From RYN-230 sp963768945 (GTDB taxonomy: Bacteria; Actinomycetota; Actinomycetes; Streptosporangiales; Streptosporangiaceae): a stretch of DNA of 64,000 nt. The notes beneath the pieces were generated by a model, which saw only the letters and a program-made list of their open reading frames with translations, was not told where the DNA came from and ran no database searches. The position numbers were made by a program, and so were the translations under genes. The stretch's first letter is position 1; every line of letters starts with the position of its first letter. The stretch lies in assembly GCA_963768945.1 (NCBI GenBank), contig CAVYJW010000002.1, positions 222,888 to 286,887 of the forward strand. Reading direction: 5' to 3'. Positions 26,513-35,519 of the stretch are shown one piece after another.

Positions 26513-26572
26513 CGGCGCCTGGACGTCGGGCCTGCGGCCCCGTGGCCCGCGCGGGCCGGGTTACGATCCACT

Positions 26573-27508
26573 GTGATCCAGGGCAGCCTCCAGTTCGCGA
26601 TCTCGATTCCCCAGCTGGTCGCCGATGGCACCTTCGACCCGGCCGGTTTCCGTGCCTACCTGGGCCGGGCCGAGGAACTCGGGTTCCACAGCGGCTGGAC
26701 CGGGGAACAGGTGCTGGGTTCCATGCCGCACCTGGGGCCGGCCGAGACGCTCAGCTACGCCGCGGCGTGCACGGAGCGGCTCCGCCTGGGCTGCGCGGTC
26801 TTCGTCACCCCGCTGCACAGCCCGCTGCACCTGGCCAAGAGCATCAGCTCGCTGGACCAGCTCAGCCGCGGCCGGGTCGAGGTAGGCGTCGGCACCGGCG
26901 GCGGGTTCCGCATGTTCTCCGCGTTCGGCATGGACGGGCAGCACTTCGTGTCCCGGTTCACCGAGGGGCTGGAGCTGATGCGGGCGATGTGGACGCAGGA
27001 CCGGGTGGATTTCGACGGGCGGTTCTGGCAGGCGCATGGCGCGGCGATGGAACCCAAGCCTTTCCAGAAACCGCACCCGCCGGTCTGGTTCGGTGGCAGC
27101 CACCCCAACGCGCTGCGCCGCGCGGTGCGGCTGGCCGACGGGTTCATGGGCGCGGGCTCCACGGCCACCGCTGACTTCGTGGAGCAGGCCCGCATCGTGG
27201 CGGAGGCCCTCGCTGAGCAGGGTCGCGACCCGGCCACCTTCCGGGTGGCCAAACGGGTCTATCTCACGGTGGACGACGACGCCCGCCGCGCGCAGCAGCG
27301 CACCGGCGACGCTCTCAACGACCTCTACGGTTATTTCGGGCTCAGGGGCATCGAGCGGGTCGGCGTGTCCGGCCGCCCGGGCGACGTGGCCGCGGAACTG
27401 GCTGCGATAGCGGCGGCCGGGGCCGGGCTGATCCTGCTCAACCCGCTGTTCGACGAGCCCGAGCAGATGGAGCGCCTCGCCGCCGAGGTCATCCCCCAGC
27501 TCGCCTGA
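26573..27508 (+). CDS. LLM-class oxidoreductase, probably F420-dependent
   Basis: A 311-residue luciferase-fold protein starting with GTG 26573. It has SIPQLVADGTFDPAGF at the start, GTGGGFRMFSAFGMDG near the centre, and WFGGSHPNALRRAVRLADG, features of the actinobacterial F420-dependent subgroup. No flavin reductase lies next to it, which fits F420 rather than FMN, but cofactor choice is inference. It follows the TetR gene by 60 bp and may be co-transcribed. Confidence 0.8.
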   Translation: MIQGSLQFAISIPQLVADGTFDPAGFRAYLGRAEELGFHSGWTGEQVLGSMPHLGPAETLSYAAACTERLRLGCAVFVTPLHSPLHLAKSISSLDQLSRGRVEVGVGTGGGFRMFSAFGMDGQHFVSRFTEGLELMRAMWTQDRVDFDGRFWQAHGAAMEPKPFQKPHPPVWFGGSHPNALRRAVRLADGFMGAGSTATADFVEQARIVAEALAEQGRDPATFRVAKRVYLTVDDDARRAQQRTGDALNDLYGYFGLRGIERVGVSGRPGDVAAELAAIAAAGAGLILLNPLFDEPEQMERLAAEVIPQLA

Positions 27509-27654
27509 GCACGCCTCGCCTGACCCTGGATGAGCCTGTTCCGGGGGTAACGCGGTCGCCCTCTGGCCGACCGCGCGGCCCGCTTAGCGTGCCGGCCAGA
27601 TCTCCGTGTCAGGGCCGGATCTGCCGGTAAGCGGGCAGGCCCCTGGACGGGAAC

Positions 27655-27673
27655 TTAGGTTTGCCTTACCTTA
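27655..27673. promoter_or_regulatory. IdeR/DtxR-type iron box
   Basis: TTAGGTTTGCCTTACCTTA matches the 19-bp IdeR consensus (TTAGGTTAGCCTAACCTAA) at 16 positions and lies 7 bp before the GTG of the ferrous iron transporter gene. Iron-loaded IdeR would repress the efe genes. Confidence 0.85.
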
Positions 27674-27679
27674 GTTCGC

Positions 27680-29791
27680 GTGACTTGGGCTGATGCTGTT
27701 CCGAACCTGCTCATCGGGCTCCGCGAGGGCCTGGAGGCAGGCCTCGTGGTGAGCATCCTGCTGGCCGCGCTGCGCAAGACCGGGGCAGCGAACGAGGATG
27801 CGCGCACCTCGACGGCCCCGGTGTGGCTGGGCGTGCTGGCCGCGGTGATGCTGGCGGCCGCGTTGGCGGCCGTGCTCACGCTGTCGGCCAGCGAACTGCC
27901 CAGCGGCGCCCAGGAGGCGGTCGGCGGGCTGCTCAGCGTGCTGGCCGTGAGCCTGGTCACCGGAATGGTGTTCTGGATGCGCCGCACCGCGGCGACCCTG
28001 GCGGCGCACCTGCGCGGTGAGGTGGAGCGCGCGGTGGCGATCGGCGCCGGGGCGCTGACCCTCACCGCGTTCCTCGCCGTGGGCCGGGAAGGCCTGGAGA
28101 CCACGCTCTTCCTGTGGACCGCGGCGCAGGCCACCGGGTCCACGGCCGGGCCCATCGTGGGCGCCGCCCTGGGCCTGGCCGCCGCCGTGGGACTGTGCTG
28201 GCTGCTCTACCGGCGGGCCATCCGGCTGAACGTCGGCGTGTTCTTCAGCCGGACTGCGATCGCCCTGATCGTTATCGCGGCGGGCGTGCTCGCTTACGGC
28301 CTGGGCGACCTGCAGGACGCGGGCCTGCTGCCGGGCCAGCGCTGGGTCACCTTCGACCTGACCGCGCACGTCGACCCCGGCTCGTGGTGGGTCTCGGTTA
28401 TCACCGGGATCACCGAGCTGGCGCCCAAGATGACGGTGCTCCAGGTGGTGGCCTGGCTGGCGTACCTGGCCGTGGTCATTCCGCTTTTCGTCCGCGCCGG
28501 ACGCCCACGGACCGCGCCCGGTGAGGCTGCCCCCGCGGCGGCCAGCACGCCGGCCCCGGCTCCGGCCCCGGCCGGCCAGCGCTGGGCCGGGGCGGCGCGC
28601 TGGGAGCACCTGGCCCACCGCCGGCCCTGGGCCGTGGCCGGCGTGCTCGTGGCCGTGCCGGTGCTGGCGGCGGCCGCGGTCATCGCCGCGCTCCCGCCCG
28701 CCAGTTCCTCGGCCGGCACGGCGGTAACCGTCACCCGGACCAGCTGTGCGGATGACTGGACCTCGGCCGGGCCGGGTCCCCAGACGTTCACCGTGAGCAA
28801 CGAGTCCGGCCGGGTCGCCGAGATCAACCTGGACGACGCGGCGGGCGCCGTGGTCGCGGAGATCGAGACGCTCGGCCCGGCCACCGCAGCCGACATGACC
28901 GCCACCCTCGGCCGCGGCTCATACACGTTCACCTGCTACGTCTCCGGGCTGGGCACGCTGAGCTCGGATCCGGTGCAGGTCACCGGCTCCGGCGGGACCA
29001 CCCGGACGCCGGCCGCGGTGAAGCCGGCCACCGTGGCCGAGCTGACCGGGCCGAACCGGGCCTACCAGGCCTACGCCGCCCGCAGCCTGGCCGCGCTCTC
29101 GCGCTCGGTGGCGCGGATCCGCGCCGACCTCAACCACGGGGACCTCTCCGCGGCCCGCCGGGACTGGCTGGCCGCCCAGCTGGACTGGGAACGTGCCGGC
29201 GCGTCCTACAACAGCTTCGGGGACCTGGGCGTCGCCGTCGACGGCCTGCCCGACGGCCTGCCCGCCGGCGTCCGCGACCCGGGTTTCACCGGCCTGCACC
29301 GCCTCGAGTATGGGCTCTGGCATGGGGAGGAACGGTTTTCGTTGCGGCGCGTCGTAGCCGGGCTGGAGCGCGACGTGGCGGCCGTGCGCCAGAGGCTTAC
29401 CACCGCGGACCTGGCCGGTGACCCGGCCAGCCTGCCGGTCCGCGCGCACGAGATCCTCGAGGACGCGCTGCGTGATCACCTGTCCGGCCTCGACGACCAG
29501 GGCGGCGGCGCTGCCTACCCGGAGACCTACGCGGATCTCCAGGTGACCCGGGCGGTCCTGGGCGACCTGGCCACGCCGCTCGGCACCCGGGCACCGCGGC
29601 TGCTGCCGGCGGCGCGGGCGCAGCTGGACACGCTGCAGCGCGCCCTGCTGGCCACCCGGGACGGCGGCCGGTGGCGGTCGCTCGACGCGACCCCGCAGGC
29701 GGCGCGGCAGCGGGTGAACGCGGCCCTGGGCGCGGTGCTGGAGACGCTGTCATCCGTTCCCGACCTGCTCGAAGTCCCACCCACCCGGTGA
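27680..29791 (+). CDS. efeUO: EfeU-EfeO fusion: ferrous/ferric iron permease with cupredoxin-imelysin domain
   Basis: A 703-residue fusion. Residues 1-280 are an FTR1/EfeU permease with two REGLE iron motifs (residues 15-19 and 136-140) and about seven helices. A Pro/Ala linker and an extra helix (about 310-335) lead outside the cell. Next is a cupredoxin-like EfeO domain (TRTSCADDWTSAGPG) and an M75/imelysin-like domain with the HxxE metal motif at His540 (LHRLEYGLWH). EfeU and EfeO are usually separate proteins. The IdeR box lies 7 bp upstream, and the EfeB gene follows 145 bp downstream. Confidence 0.9.
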   Translation: MTWADAVPNLLIGLREGLEAGLVVSILLAALRKTGAANEDARTSTAPVWLGVLAAVMLAAALAAVLTLSASELPSGAQEAVGGLLSVLAVSLVTGMVFWMRRTAATLAAHLRGEVERAVAIGAGALTLTAFLAVGREGLETTLFLWTAAQATGSTAGPIVGAALGLAAAVGLCWLLYRRAIRLNVGVFFSRTAIALIVIAAGVLAYGLGDLQDAGLLPGQRWVTFDLTAHVDPGSWWVSVITGITELAPKMTVLQVVAWLAYLAVVIPLFVRAGRPRTAPGEAAPAAASTPAPAPAPAGQRWAGAARWEHLAHRRPWAVAGVLVAVPVLAAAAVIAALPPASSSAGTAVTVTRTSCADDWTSAGPGPQTFTVSNESGRVAEINLDDAAGAVVAEIETLGPATAADMTATLGRGSYTFTCYVSGLGTLSSDPVQVTGSGGTTRTPAAVKPATVAELTGPNRAYQAYAARSLAALSRSVARIRADLNHGDLSAARRDWLAAQLDWERAGASYNSFGDLGVAVDGLPDGLPAGVRDPGFTGLHRLEYGLWHGEERFSLRRVVAGLERDVAAVRQRLTTADLAGDPASLPVRAHEILEDALRDHLSGLDDQGGGAAYPETYADLQVTRAVLGDLATPLGTRAPRLLPAARAQLDTLQRALLATRDGGRWRSLDATPQAARQRVNAALGAVLETLSSVPDLLEVPPTR

Positions 29792-29810
29792 GCCCGGCCT
29801 TGTCCACCCC

Positions 29811-29915
29811 CGGCCACTCGACTCCCGGCCACTCGACTCCCGGCCACTCGACCTCCGGCCACTCGACCCCCGGCCAGTCCATCCCTGGCCACTCGACCTC
29901 CGGCCACTCCACCTC
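29811..29915 (+). repeat. 15-bp minisatellite between efeUO and efeB
   Basis: There are seven tandem units of a 15-bp sequence (CGGCCACTCGACTCC type) at 29811, 29826, 29841, 29856, 29871, 29886 and 29901. The tract fills almost all of the spacer before the efeB start, leaving only the ribosome-site region. Confidence 0.9.
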
Positions 29916-29936
29916 CGACCATCGGGAGACAGAGCA

Positions 29937-30060
29937 TTGAGCGTCAGCCGCCGTCACTTCCTCAAGGGCGCCGCCGCCGGGCACCGCCGGCACCGCGCTG
30001 ACCGGAGCCGCGCTGATCGGGGGCGCCCGAGCCGACGCCGACGCGGCCCGCGCCGCGCCG
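29937..30060 (+). pseudogene. efeB: Tat signal peptide of EfeB, out of frame with the enzyme
   Basis: TTG 29937, preceded by GGGAGA, opens a frame MSVSRRHFLKGAAAG, a twin-arginine signal. It then leaves the frame: the remainder of the signal (AGTALTGAALIGGARADADA) is encoded one base later and runs straight into the peroxidase. One extra G in GCCGGGCACC (about 29978) accounts for it. If real, the enzyme would not be exported; a sequencing error is likely. Confidence 0.75.
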
Positions 30061-31167
30061 GTGCCGTCTTCCTATCCCTTCCACGGGACGCGCCAGGCCG
30101 GCATCCTCGCCCCTGGGCCCGCGGCGAAGCAGGCCGCCGCGTGCTTCGCCGCGTTCGATGTCACCGCGGGCCGCCGGGCGGACCTGGCCGGCCTGATGCG
30201 CACGCTCACCTCCCGGGCCCGGTTCCTCACGTCCGGCGGGAACCCGCCGGACCTCGGCGTCGGGCAGCCGCCCGCGGACAGCGCCGTGCTCGGCCCGGCC
30301 ATCCCGGCTGACGGGCTGACCATCACCGTCTCGGCCGGGGCGAGCCTGTTCGACGACCGTTTCGGCCTCGCCGCGGACAAGCCCAGGAAGCTGACCCCGA
30401 TGCGGGTCTTCCCGGACGACTCGCCGGACCCGGCGTGGCTGCACGGCGACCTGCTGCTGCAGTTGTGCGCGCACCACCCGGACACCATCCACCACGCGAT
30501 CCGCGACCTCACCCGGCACACCCGCGGCGCGATGCAGCTGCGCTGGAAGATGGAGGGCTACGACTCGCCGCCGCGCCCGTCCGGCACCTCGCGGAACCTG
30601 CTCGGGTTCAAGGACGGCACGGCCAACCCGGACGGTTCCCTGGCCACCAGCCTGGTCTGGGTCGATGACCCGGCCGAGCCGCGCTGGGCCCGGGGCGGCT
30701 CCTACCAGGTGGTCCGGCTGATCCGGATGCTGGTCGAGTTCTGGGACCGGGTCTCCATCAACGAGCAGCAGAACATGTTCGGCCGCCGCCGGGACACCGG
30801 GGCGCCGCTGGACGGCACCCGCGAGTTCGACGTCCCGCACTACACCGCTGACCCCAAGGGCCAGGTCATCCCGCTCGACGCGCACATCCGGCTGGCCAAC
30901 CCCCGGACCCCGGCCACCGCCCGGCAACGGCTCGTGCGCCGCTCCTACAACTACGACCTGGGTGTCGATCTCAACGGGAACCTCCAGGCTGGCCACGTGT
31001 TCGTGGCTTACCAGCAGGACGTGAAGCGGCAGTTCGAGACCGTCCAGGAACGGCTGGCGGGCGAGCCGTTGGTGGACTACGTGCAGCCGTTCGGCGGCGG
31101 CTACTTCTTCGCACTGCCCGGGGTCACCGGCGACCGGGACTGGTACGCCCGAGGCCTGCTGGCCTGA
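30061..31167 (+). CDS. efeB: EfeB, Dyp-type haem peroxidase
   Basis: A 368-residue mature-type Dyp peroxidase of the EfeB/YwbN branch. The GFKDGTANP motif carries the catalytic Asp (Dyp GxxDG). The haem-ligand His is in the GAPLDGTREFDVPHYTAD region or close to it, and LVRRSYNYDLG with GHVFVAYQQD follow. GTG 30061 is the first start in this frame, but the true start is TTG 29937 with a Tat signal (frameshifted). In the Efe system EfeB acts outside the membrane, oxidising ferrous iron or releasing haem iron for EfeU/EfeO. Confidence 0.88.
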   Translation: MPSSYPFHGTRQAGILAPGPAAKQAAACFAAFDVTAGRRADLAGLMRTLTSRARFLTSGGNPPDLGVGQPPADSAVLGPAIPADGLTITVSAGASLFDDRFGLAADKPRKLTPMRVFPDDSPDPAWLHGDLLLQLCAHHPDTIHHAIRDLTRHTRGAMQLRWKMEGYDSPPRPSGTSRNLLGFKDGTANPDGSLATSLVWVDDPAEPRWARGGSYQVVRLIRMLVEFWDRVSINEQQNMFGRRRDTGAPLDGTREFDVPHYTADPKGQVIPLDAHIRLANPRTPATARQRLVRRSYNYDLGVDLNGNLQAGHVFVAYQQDVKRQFETVQERLAGEPLVDYVQPFGGGYFFALPGVTGDRDWYARGLLA

Positions 31168-31206
31168 CGGGCCGTGCCCGGGTACGGCGCCGTCAAGACA
31201 GAGCAA

Positions 31207-31608
31207 CTAGCCCAGCGGCGCGCCGACCCGCTCGCGCACCTCCTGCACTGCCCACTGGTTGCCGTCCGGGTCGGCGAAGAACATGAATTTCCCGCCGTCC
31301 CGGGGGTCGAGCTGCTGGATGTCGGAGACCTCGACACCGCGGCCGGTCAGCTCGGCCCGGGCCGCGTCGATGTCGGCGACGACCAGCTGGACCCGCGCCC
31401 CCGCCCCGGCGGGGGCGTCCTCACTGATCAGCGCGGGGCCGATCACGACCGAGCACGCCGACCCGGGTGGCGTCATGTGCACCACCCGCATGTCCGGCGT
31501 GGGCTGCGTGTCCGCGTCGAGCTGGAACCCCAGCTTCCCGAGGTAGAAGTCTTTCGCCCGGTCGACGTCGGTGACCGGCACGACGACCACTTCAAGCTTC
31601 CAGTCCAT
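31207..31608 (-). CDS. VOC-family (glyoxalase/bleomycin-resistance fold) protein
   Basis: A 133-residue vicinal-oxygen-chelate protein: EVVVVPVTDVDRAKDFYLGK at the start and FFADPDGNQWAVQEV at the end, the usual two beta-alpha-beta-beta-beta units. Such single-domain proteins may be dioxygenases, isomerases or resistance proteins; the substrate is unknown. It converges on EfeB with a 39-bp gap. Confidence 0.88.
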   Translation of the reverse strand: MDWKLEVVVVPVTDVDRAKDFYLGKLGFQLDADTQPTPDMRVVHMTPPGSACSVVIGPALISEDAPAGAGARVQLVVADIDAARAELTGRGVEVSDIQQLDPRDGGKFMFFADPDGNQWAVQEVRERVGAPLG

Positions 31609-31911
31609 GATGCGCAGACTCCTTCCGTCTGGGGCGCCTGGGCGGCGCTCCTGACCCTAGGACGGAACTGCCGCACCAGTTTCGACATCCGCGCCCGGAG
31701 CTTGCCCAAATTACTCCGGTCGGCCGCCACTAGGCCTGGTCAGGCCCGCGCAGGCCCGCGAAGACGCCGGCGGAACTGGACACGTGCGCGGGAATGTCAC
31801 CTTCGTGCCGGCCCCCGGTCGTGGATTTCCTCGCGAGCACCTGAGGTGGGCCCAGGCCTACCCCTTTATTAGGTGCGACCCCATAGCGCCGGGACCCTGG
31901 GCAGGATCACG
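31609..31911. other. Intergenic region without a supported gene
   Basis: This divergent 303-bp gap lies between the VOC gene and the histidine kinase gene. It presumably holds both promoters. I see no clear operator, hairpin or small gene. Confidence 0.5.
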
Positions 31912-33669
31912 ATGGGTGACATGCGGATCCTTTTCACCGTCGCGTGGCGGGTTATCACCAGGCTGCTGCGTTACCTGGGCCGGGGCGTCCTGCTGGTGCC
32001 GGTCGCCGCGATGGGCATGGCGCTGTTCGGGTTTCGGCCGTGGACCCTGGCGGCGGTTGTCCTGGCCGTGATCGTGGCGCTCTGGCAGCCGGCCCTGGCG
32101 GCGGTGCTGCTGCCGGTCACCATGGTGGTGGCCGGGATCAGCGGGCTCGTCGTCGCCGCCACCGAGCCCGGGGCGAACTTCTGGACGATTTCCGCTTTCG
32201 CAGCGCTCAGGCAGCGGGTCATCACCACAGGCCGGCGTCCCCCGGTCATGGTGAGGCGGGCCCTCGCGAAGGGCTATCGGGTCGTGATGGCCCGGCCCGG
32301 CCCCGGGGGAGGATCCGGCCAGGTGCGGATTCCCGCTGGCGCCCACGCGAACTGGTATCCGGGTCCGGCCATCCAGGCCGTAACCGCCGGCGGCCGGGGG
32401 ACGCAGTTCTCGGTCAACGGACCGCCCCCCCTGGCCTGGCAGGCGGCCGGGCGCGGTAGTGACGTAACCGTGCACATCAGCCACGGTGGCGGGCCGTGGC
32501 CGGGCAGCCTGCTGGTGCCGCTGGCCTTGCTGCTGCTCACCCTCGGCCTGTGGCTGCTGCCGCGCAGCGCGGCCGCGCTGCGGACCCACGCCGCCGGGCT
32601 GCTGTCCTCCTTGCGTCAGCGGATGCTGGAGAATCGCTGGGGCATTCTCCTGATGCCGGTGGCGCTGCTCGGCCTGACCGTGTTCGGTGTCCAGCCGTGG
32701 ACGGTCGCGGCTCTTCTGGTCTCGCTCGTCACCGCCGTCCGGTGGCCGGTGATCGCCGCAGACCTCGTCCCCGTCGCGCTGGCCGCCTTCGCGGTCCGGG
32801 GCTTCATGATCGCGGCGAGCTGGCCGTCGCTGCCTGGGCTGCAGCGGCCCGGCGTGCTGTACGGCGTCATCGTGGTCACCACCCGCGAGTTGGCCATGCT
32901 GGCCGGAGCCGAGGCCAGCGCGTTCCTCGTGATAGCCGCATGGCTGGTGCCGCGGACCATCGGCGCGCACGCCCGCGCCGTGCTGGTTCCCGGCCGCGAC
33001 CTGGAGCTGGAGGGCCGGGTACAGCGGCTGACCGAGACCCGGGACCTGGCCGTGGACGCGGCCGCCACCGAGCTGCGCCGGATCGAGCGGGACCTGCACG
33101 ATGGCGCCCAGGCCCGCCTGGTCGCGCTGGGCATGAACCTGCGCGCGGTGGAGCGGATGCTGCCTGCCCGCCCGGAGGCCGCGCTGGCACTGGTTGCGGA
33201 GGCCAGGGAGACTTCGCTGCGCGCCCTGGAAGACCTGCGTGACCTGGTCCGCGGCATCTGCCCGCCGGTCCTCGCCGACCGCGGCCTCGGCCATGCTGTG
33301 CGGGCCCTCGCCCTCGACACCCCGTTCCCGGTCAACCTGGACATCGACCTGCCCGGCAGGCTGGCCGCGCCGGTCGAGACCGCGTGCTACTTCGCGGTGG
33401 CGGAGGCCCTGGCCAACGCGGTGCGGCACTCCGGTGCGCGCCGGGTGCACATTCGCATCCAGCACACCGGCGGCCTGCTCCGGGTCCAGGTGGCCGACGA
33501 CGGCGCTGGCGGGGCAGACCCGGCCCGGGGCACCGGGCTGCGGGGCGTGGAACAGCGGCTGGCGGCGTTCGATGGCATCCTGGCAGTGAGCAGCCCGCCC
33601 GGGGGGCCGACCATGATCGCCATGGAGGTGCCGTGCGCGTTGTCGTCGCCGAAGACCTGTTCCTGCTGA
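31912..33669 (+). CDS. Membrane sensor histidine kinase (HisKA_3/DesK-NarX type)
   Basis: A 585-residue kinase. ATG 31912 follows an AGGATC ribosome site; GTG 31873 is an alternative. The N-terminal 330 residues contain two similar blocks of paired helices, each beginning with LFGFRPWTLAAV- or VFGVQPWTVAAL-like sequence and separated by an extracytoplasmic loop, which looks like an internal duplication. The dimerisation helix carries the phospho-acceptor His in ERDLHDGAQARLVALGM. The ATPase domain ends the protein (VADDGAGGADPARGTGLRG). It overlaps the response regulator gene by 37 nt. Confidence 0.9.
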   Translation: MGDMRILFTVAWRVITRLLRYLGRGVLLVPVAAMGMALFGFRPWTLAAVVLAVIVALWQPALAAVLLPVTMVVAGISGLVVAATEPGANFWTISAFAALRQRVITTGRRPPVMVRRALAKGYRVVMARPGPGGGSGQVRIPAGAHANWYPGPAIQAVTAGGRGTQFSVNGPPPLAWQAAGRGSDVTVHISHGGGPWPGSLLVPLALLLLTLGLWLLPRSAAALRTHAAGLLSSLRQRMLENRWGILLMPVALLGLTVFGVQPWTVAALLVSLVTAVRWPVIAADLVPVALAAFAVRGFMIAASWPSLPGLQRPGVLYGVIVVTTRELAMLAGAEASAFLVIAAWLVPRTIGAHARAVLVPGRDLELEGRVQRLTETRDLAVDAAATELRRIERDLHDGAQARLVALGMNLRAVERMLPARPEAALALVAEARETSLRALEDLRDLVRGICPPVLADRGLGHAVRALALDTPFPVNLDIDLPGRLAAPVETACYFAVAEALANAVRHSGARRVHIRIQHTGGLLRVQVADDGAGGADPARGTGLRGVEQRLAAFDGILAVSSPPGGPTMIAMEVPCALSSPKTCSC

Positions 33670-34277
33670 GGGACGGGCTCACCCGGCTGCTGACAGCGCA
33701 CGGCTTCGAGATCGCGGCGTCGGTGGACAGCGCGCCCGGCCTGCTGTGTGCGCTGCTGGAACACCGGCCGGACGTGGCGGTGGTGGACGTCCGGCTGCCG
33801 CCCTCGTTCGCCGACGACGGGCTGCAGGCGGCGCTGGCCGCGCGACAGCAGGTGCCCGGCCTTCCGGTGCTGCTGCTGTCGCAGTACGTCGAGCAGCTGT
33901 ACGCCCGCGAACTGCTCGCCGACCAGTCGGGCGCGGTCGGATACCTGCTCAAGGACCGGGTCTTCAACGACGACCAGTTCGTGGACGCGATCCGGACCGT
34001 GGCGGCGGGCGGCACGGTGATGGACCCCGACGTGGTGACCAAGCTGCTCGGCCGCCGTGCCCGCGACGAGCCAGTCACCCGGCTGTCCGCACGCGAACGC
34101 GAGGTCCTGGCCCTGATGGCCGAGGGCCGCTCGAATGTGGCCATCGCGCAGCGGCTGTTCGTCAGCGAGAAGGCCGTTAGCAAACACACCACGAGCATCT
34201 TCACCAAGCTCGGCCTGGCCGCGTCCGAAGACGACAACCGGCGGGTGCTGGCCGTCCTCGCCTACCTGAACGCCTGA
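33633..34277 (+). CDS. NarL/LuxR-type response regulator
   Basis: A 214-residue regulator. GTG 33633 has GGAGGTG just upstream, inside the kinase gene. The receiver begins VRVVVAEDLFLLRDG with the acidic pair, has the phospho-Asp in VAVVDVRLPP and the Lys in YLLKDRV. The C-terminal LuxR HTH is SAREREVLALMAEGRSNVAI and VSEKAVSKHTTSIFTKLGL. Partner of the preceding kinase. No target is adjacent in the same direction; its own promoter is the simplest candidate. Confidence 0.93.
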   Translation: MRVVVAEDLFLLRDGLTRLLTAHGFEIAASVDSAPGLLCALLEHRPDVAVVDVRLPPSFADDGLQAALAARQQVPGLPVLLLSQYVEQLYARELLADQSGAVGYLLKDRVFNDDQFVDAIRTVAAGGTVMDPDVVTKLLGRRARDEPVTRLSAREREVLALMAEGRSNVAIAQRLFVSEKAVSKHTTSIFTKLGLAASEDDNRRVLAVLAYLNA

Positions 34278-34295
34278 CAGGGGCGCGGGTAGTGG

Positions 34296-35519
34296 TCAGT
34301 CCTCCAGCTGGCTGAGAGCCTGCTCGGCCACGACGCGGCGGGGCAGGCCGGTGGCGAGGGCCGCGGCGGCCACGTCGTCGTGCTCGGGCTTGGCCCGGTG
34401 CGGGCCGATCTTGACCCGGATCCGGTGCCCCTGCACGGTCACCTCGGCCTCCCGCCGTGGCAGCGCAGAGCGCTGGACGGGATGGCGCCGCGCGCCCAGG
34501 CTGCCCGTCTCGGCGAGCAGCCGCGCCTGGACCGGCTCGTCCTGGCCCGGGCGGCACAGCGCGGTGACGACGTGCGCCGGCCGGCCCTTCTTGCCGGTCA
34601 CCGCGGTGATCCAGGCATCCAGCGCGCCCGCGCCGAGCAGCAGTCCGGGCAGGTCGCCGAGAAGTTCGCCGGTCACGTCGTCCACCGTGGTCTCGAGCAT
34701 GATCAGCGTCTCGGTGCCGGCGGGGGACTCGTCCCCCGTCTCGGTGCCGGCGGGGGATTCGTCCCCCGCCGCCCCCGCGAGCTCCTGATCCCCCAGAGGC
34801 GCGCCCAGCAGGGCGGGCAGGACGTTGGGCCGTCCCGGCACGTCCCGGGCGCCTGCCCCGTATCCGCTGGCCGCCACCCGCATCGCGGGCATCGGCCCGT
34901 ACCGGCAGCCCGCCGCGCGCAGCAGCGCCGCGCCCGTCGGCGTGACCGTCTCCGCGGCCGCCGCCCCGCCGGTTGGGTGGACTCCGGTGACCTGCGCGCC
35001 CTCCAGCAACGCGACTGTGGCCGGCGCCGGGGCCGGGAACTGCCCGTGCCTCATCTCGATCACGCCTGCGCCCAGCGCGAGCGGTGCCGACCAGACCGCC
35101 TTCACCCGCAGCGCGTGGAGCGCAGCGGCGACCCCGACCGTGTCCACGATCGTGTCCACCCCGCCCAGCTCGTGCAGGTGCACGGCGGCGGCGGGCACGC
35201 CGTGGATCCGGCCCTCGGCCTCGGCCAGCGCGGCGATCGCCGCGGCGGCCAGCTCCGCCGCGGCGGCGGGCACCGCGGCCCGGGCCAGCGTGAGCAGGTC
35301 CGCGGCGCGACGCGCGGGCACCTCCTCGCCCACCCGGACCTGGGCCTGCCAGGCGGACAGGCCGGCGCGCCGCACCGGTCCCGCGGTCAGCTCCCAGCCG
35401 GTGAGCCCGGTGCTGGCCACCGCCGTCCGGACGTCGTCGAGGGGCGCGCCCAGGTGCAGCAGCGCGCCGAGCAACATGTCGCCGGAGATCCCCGAGAACG
35501 GGTTCAGCCACAAGATCAC
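34296..35519 (-). CDS. larC: LarC, nickel insertion protein for the nickel-pincer cofactor
   Basis: A 407-residue LarC. The N-terminal hallmark WLNPFSGISGDMLLGALLHL, the VHLHELGGVDTIVD His cluster and AAGCRYGPMPAMRVAASGYG are present. The C-terminal half (ETTVDDVTGELLG) follows a linker with a perfect 10-residue duplication. LarC is a CTP-dependent cyclometallase that places nickel in the pincer cofactor. In Lactobacillus it is made by programmed frameshifting; here it is one continuous frame. GTG 35519 overlaps the LarB stop. Confidence 0.92.
   Translation of the reverse strand: MILWLNPFSGISGDMLLGALLHLGAPLDDVRTAVASTGLTGWELTAGPVRRAGLSAWQAQVRVGEEVPARRAADLLTLARAAVPAAAAELAAAAIAALAEAEGRIHGVPAAAVHLHELGGVDTIVDTVGVAAALHALRVKAVWSAPLALGAGVIEMRHGQFPAPAPATVALLEGAQVTGVHPTGGAAAAETVTPTGAALLRAAGCRYGPMPAMRVAASGYGAGARDVPGRPNVLPALLGAPLGDQELAGAAGDESPAGTETGDESPAGTETLIMLETTVDDVTGELLGDLPGLLLGAGALDAWITAVTGKKGRPAHVVTALCRPGQDEPVQARLLAETGSLGARRHPVQRSALPRREAEVTVQGHRIRVKIGPHRAKPEHDDVAAAALATGLPRRVVAEQALSQLED
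34708..34767 (-). repeat. 30-bp direct duplication inside larC
   Basis: Two 30-bp units (34708-34737 and 34738-34767) differ at one base and encode ten residues each (GDESPAGTET) in the linker between the two LarC halves. Confidence 0.9.

Noticed and set aside
29811..29915. CRISPR-like array in the 15-bp repeats
   Set aside because: Units are directly tandem without spacers, and no cas genes are present.
34296..35519. Programmed frameshift in larC as in Lactobacillus
   Set aside because: The gene is one continuous frame with both halves present.
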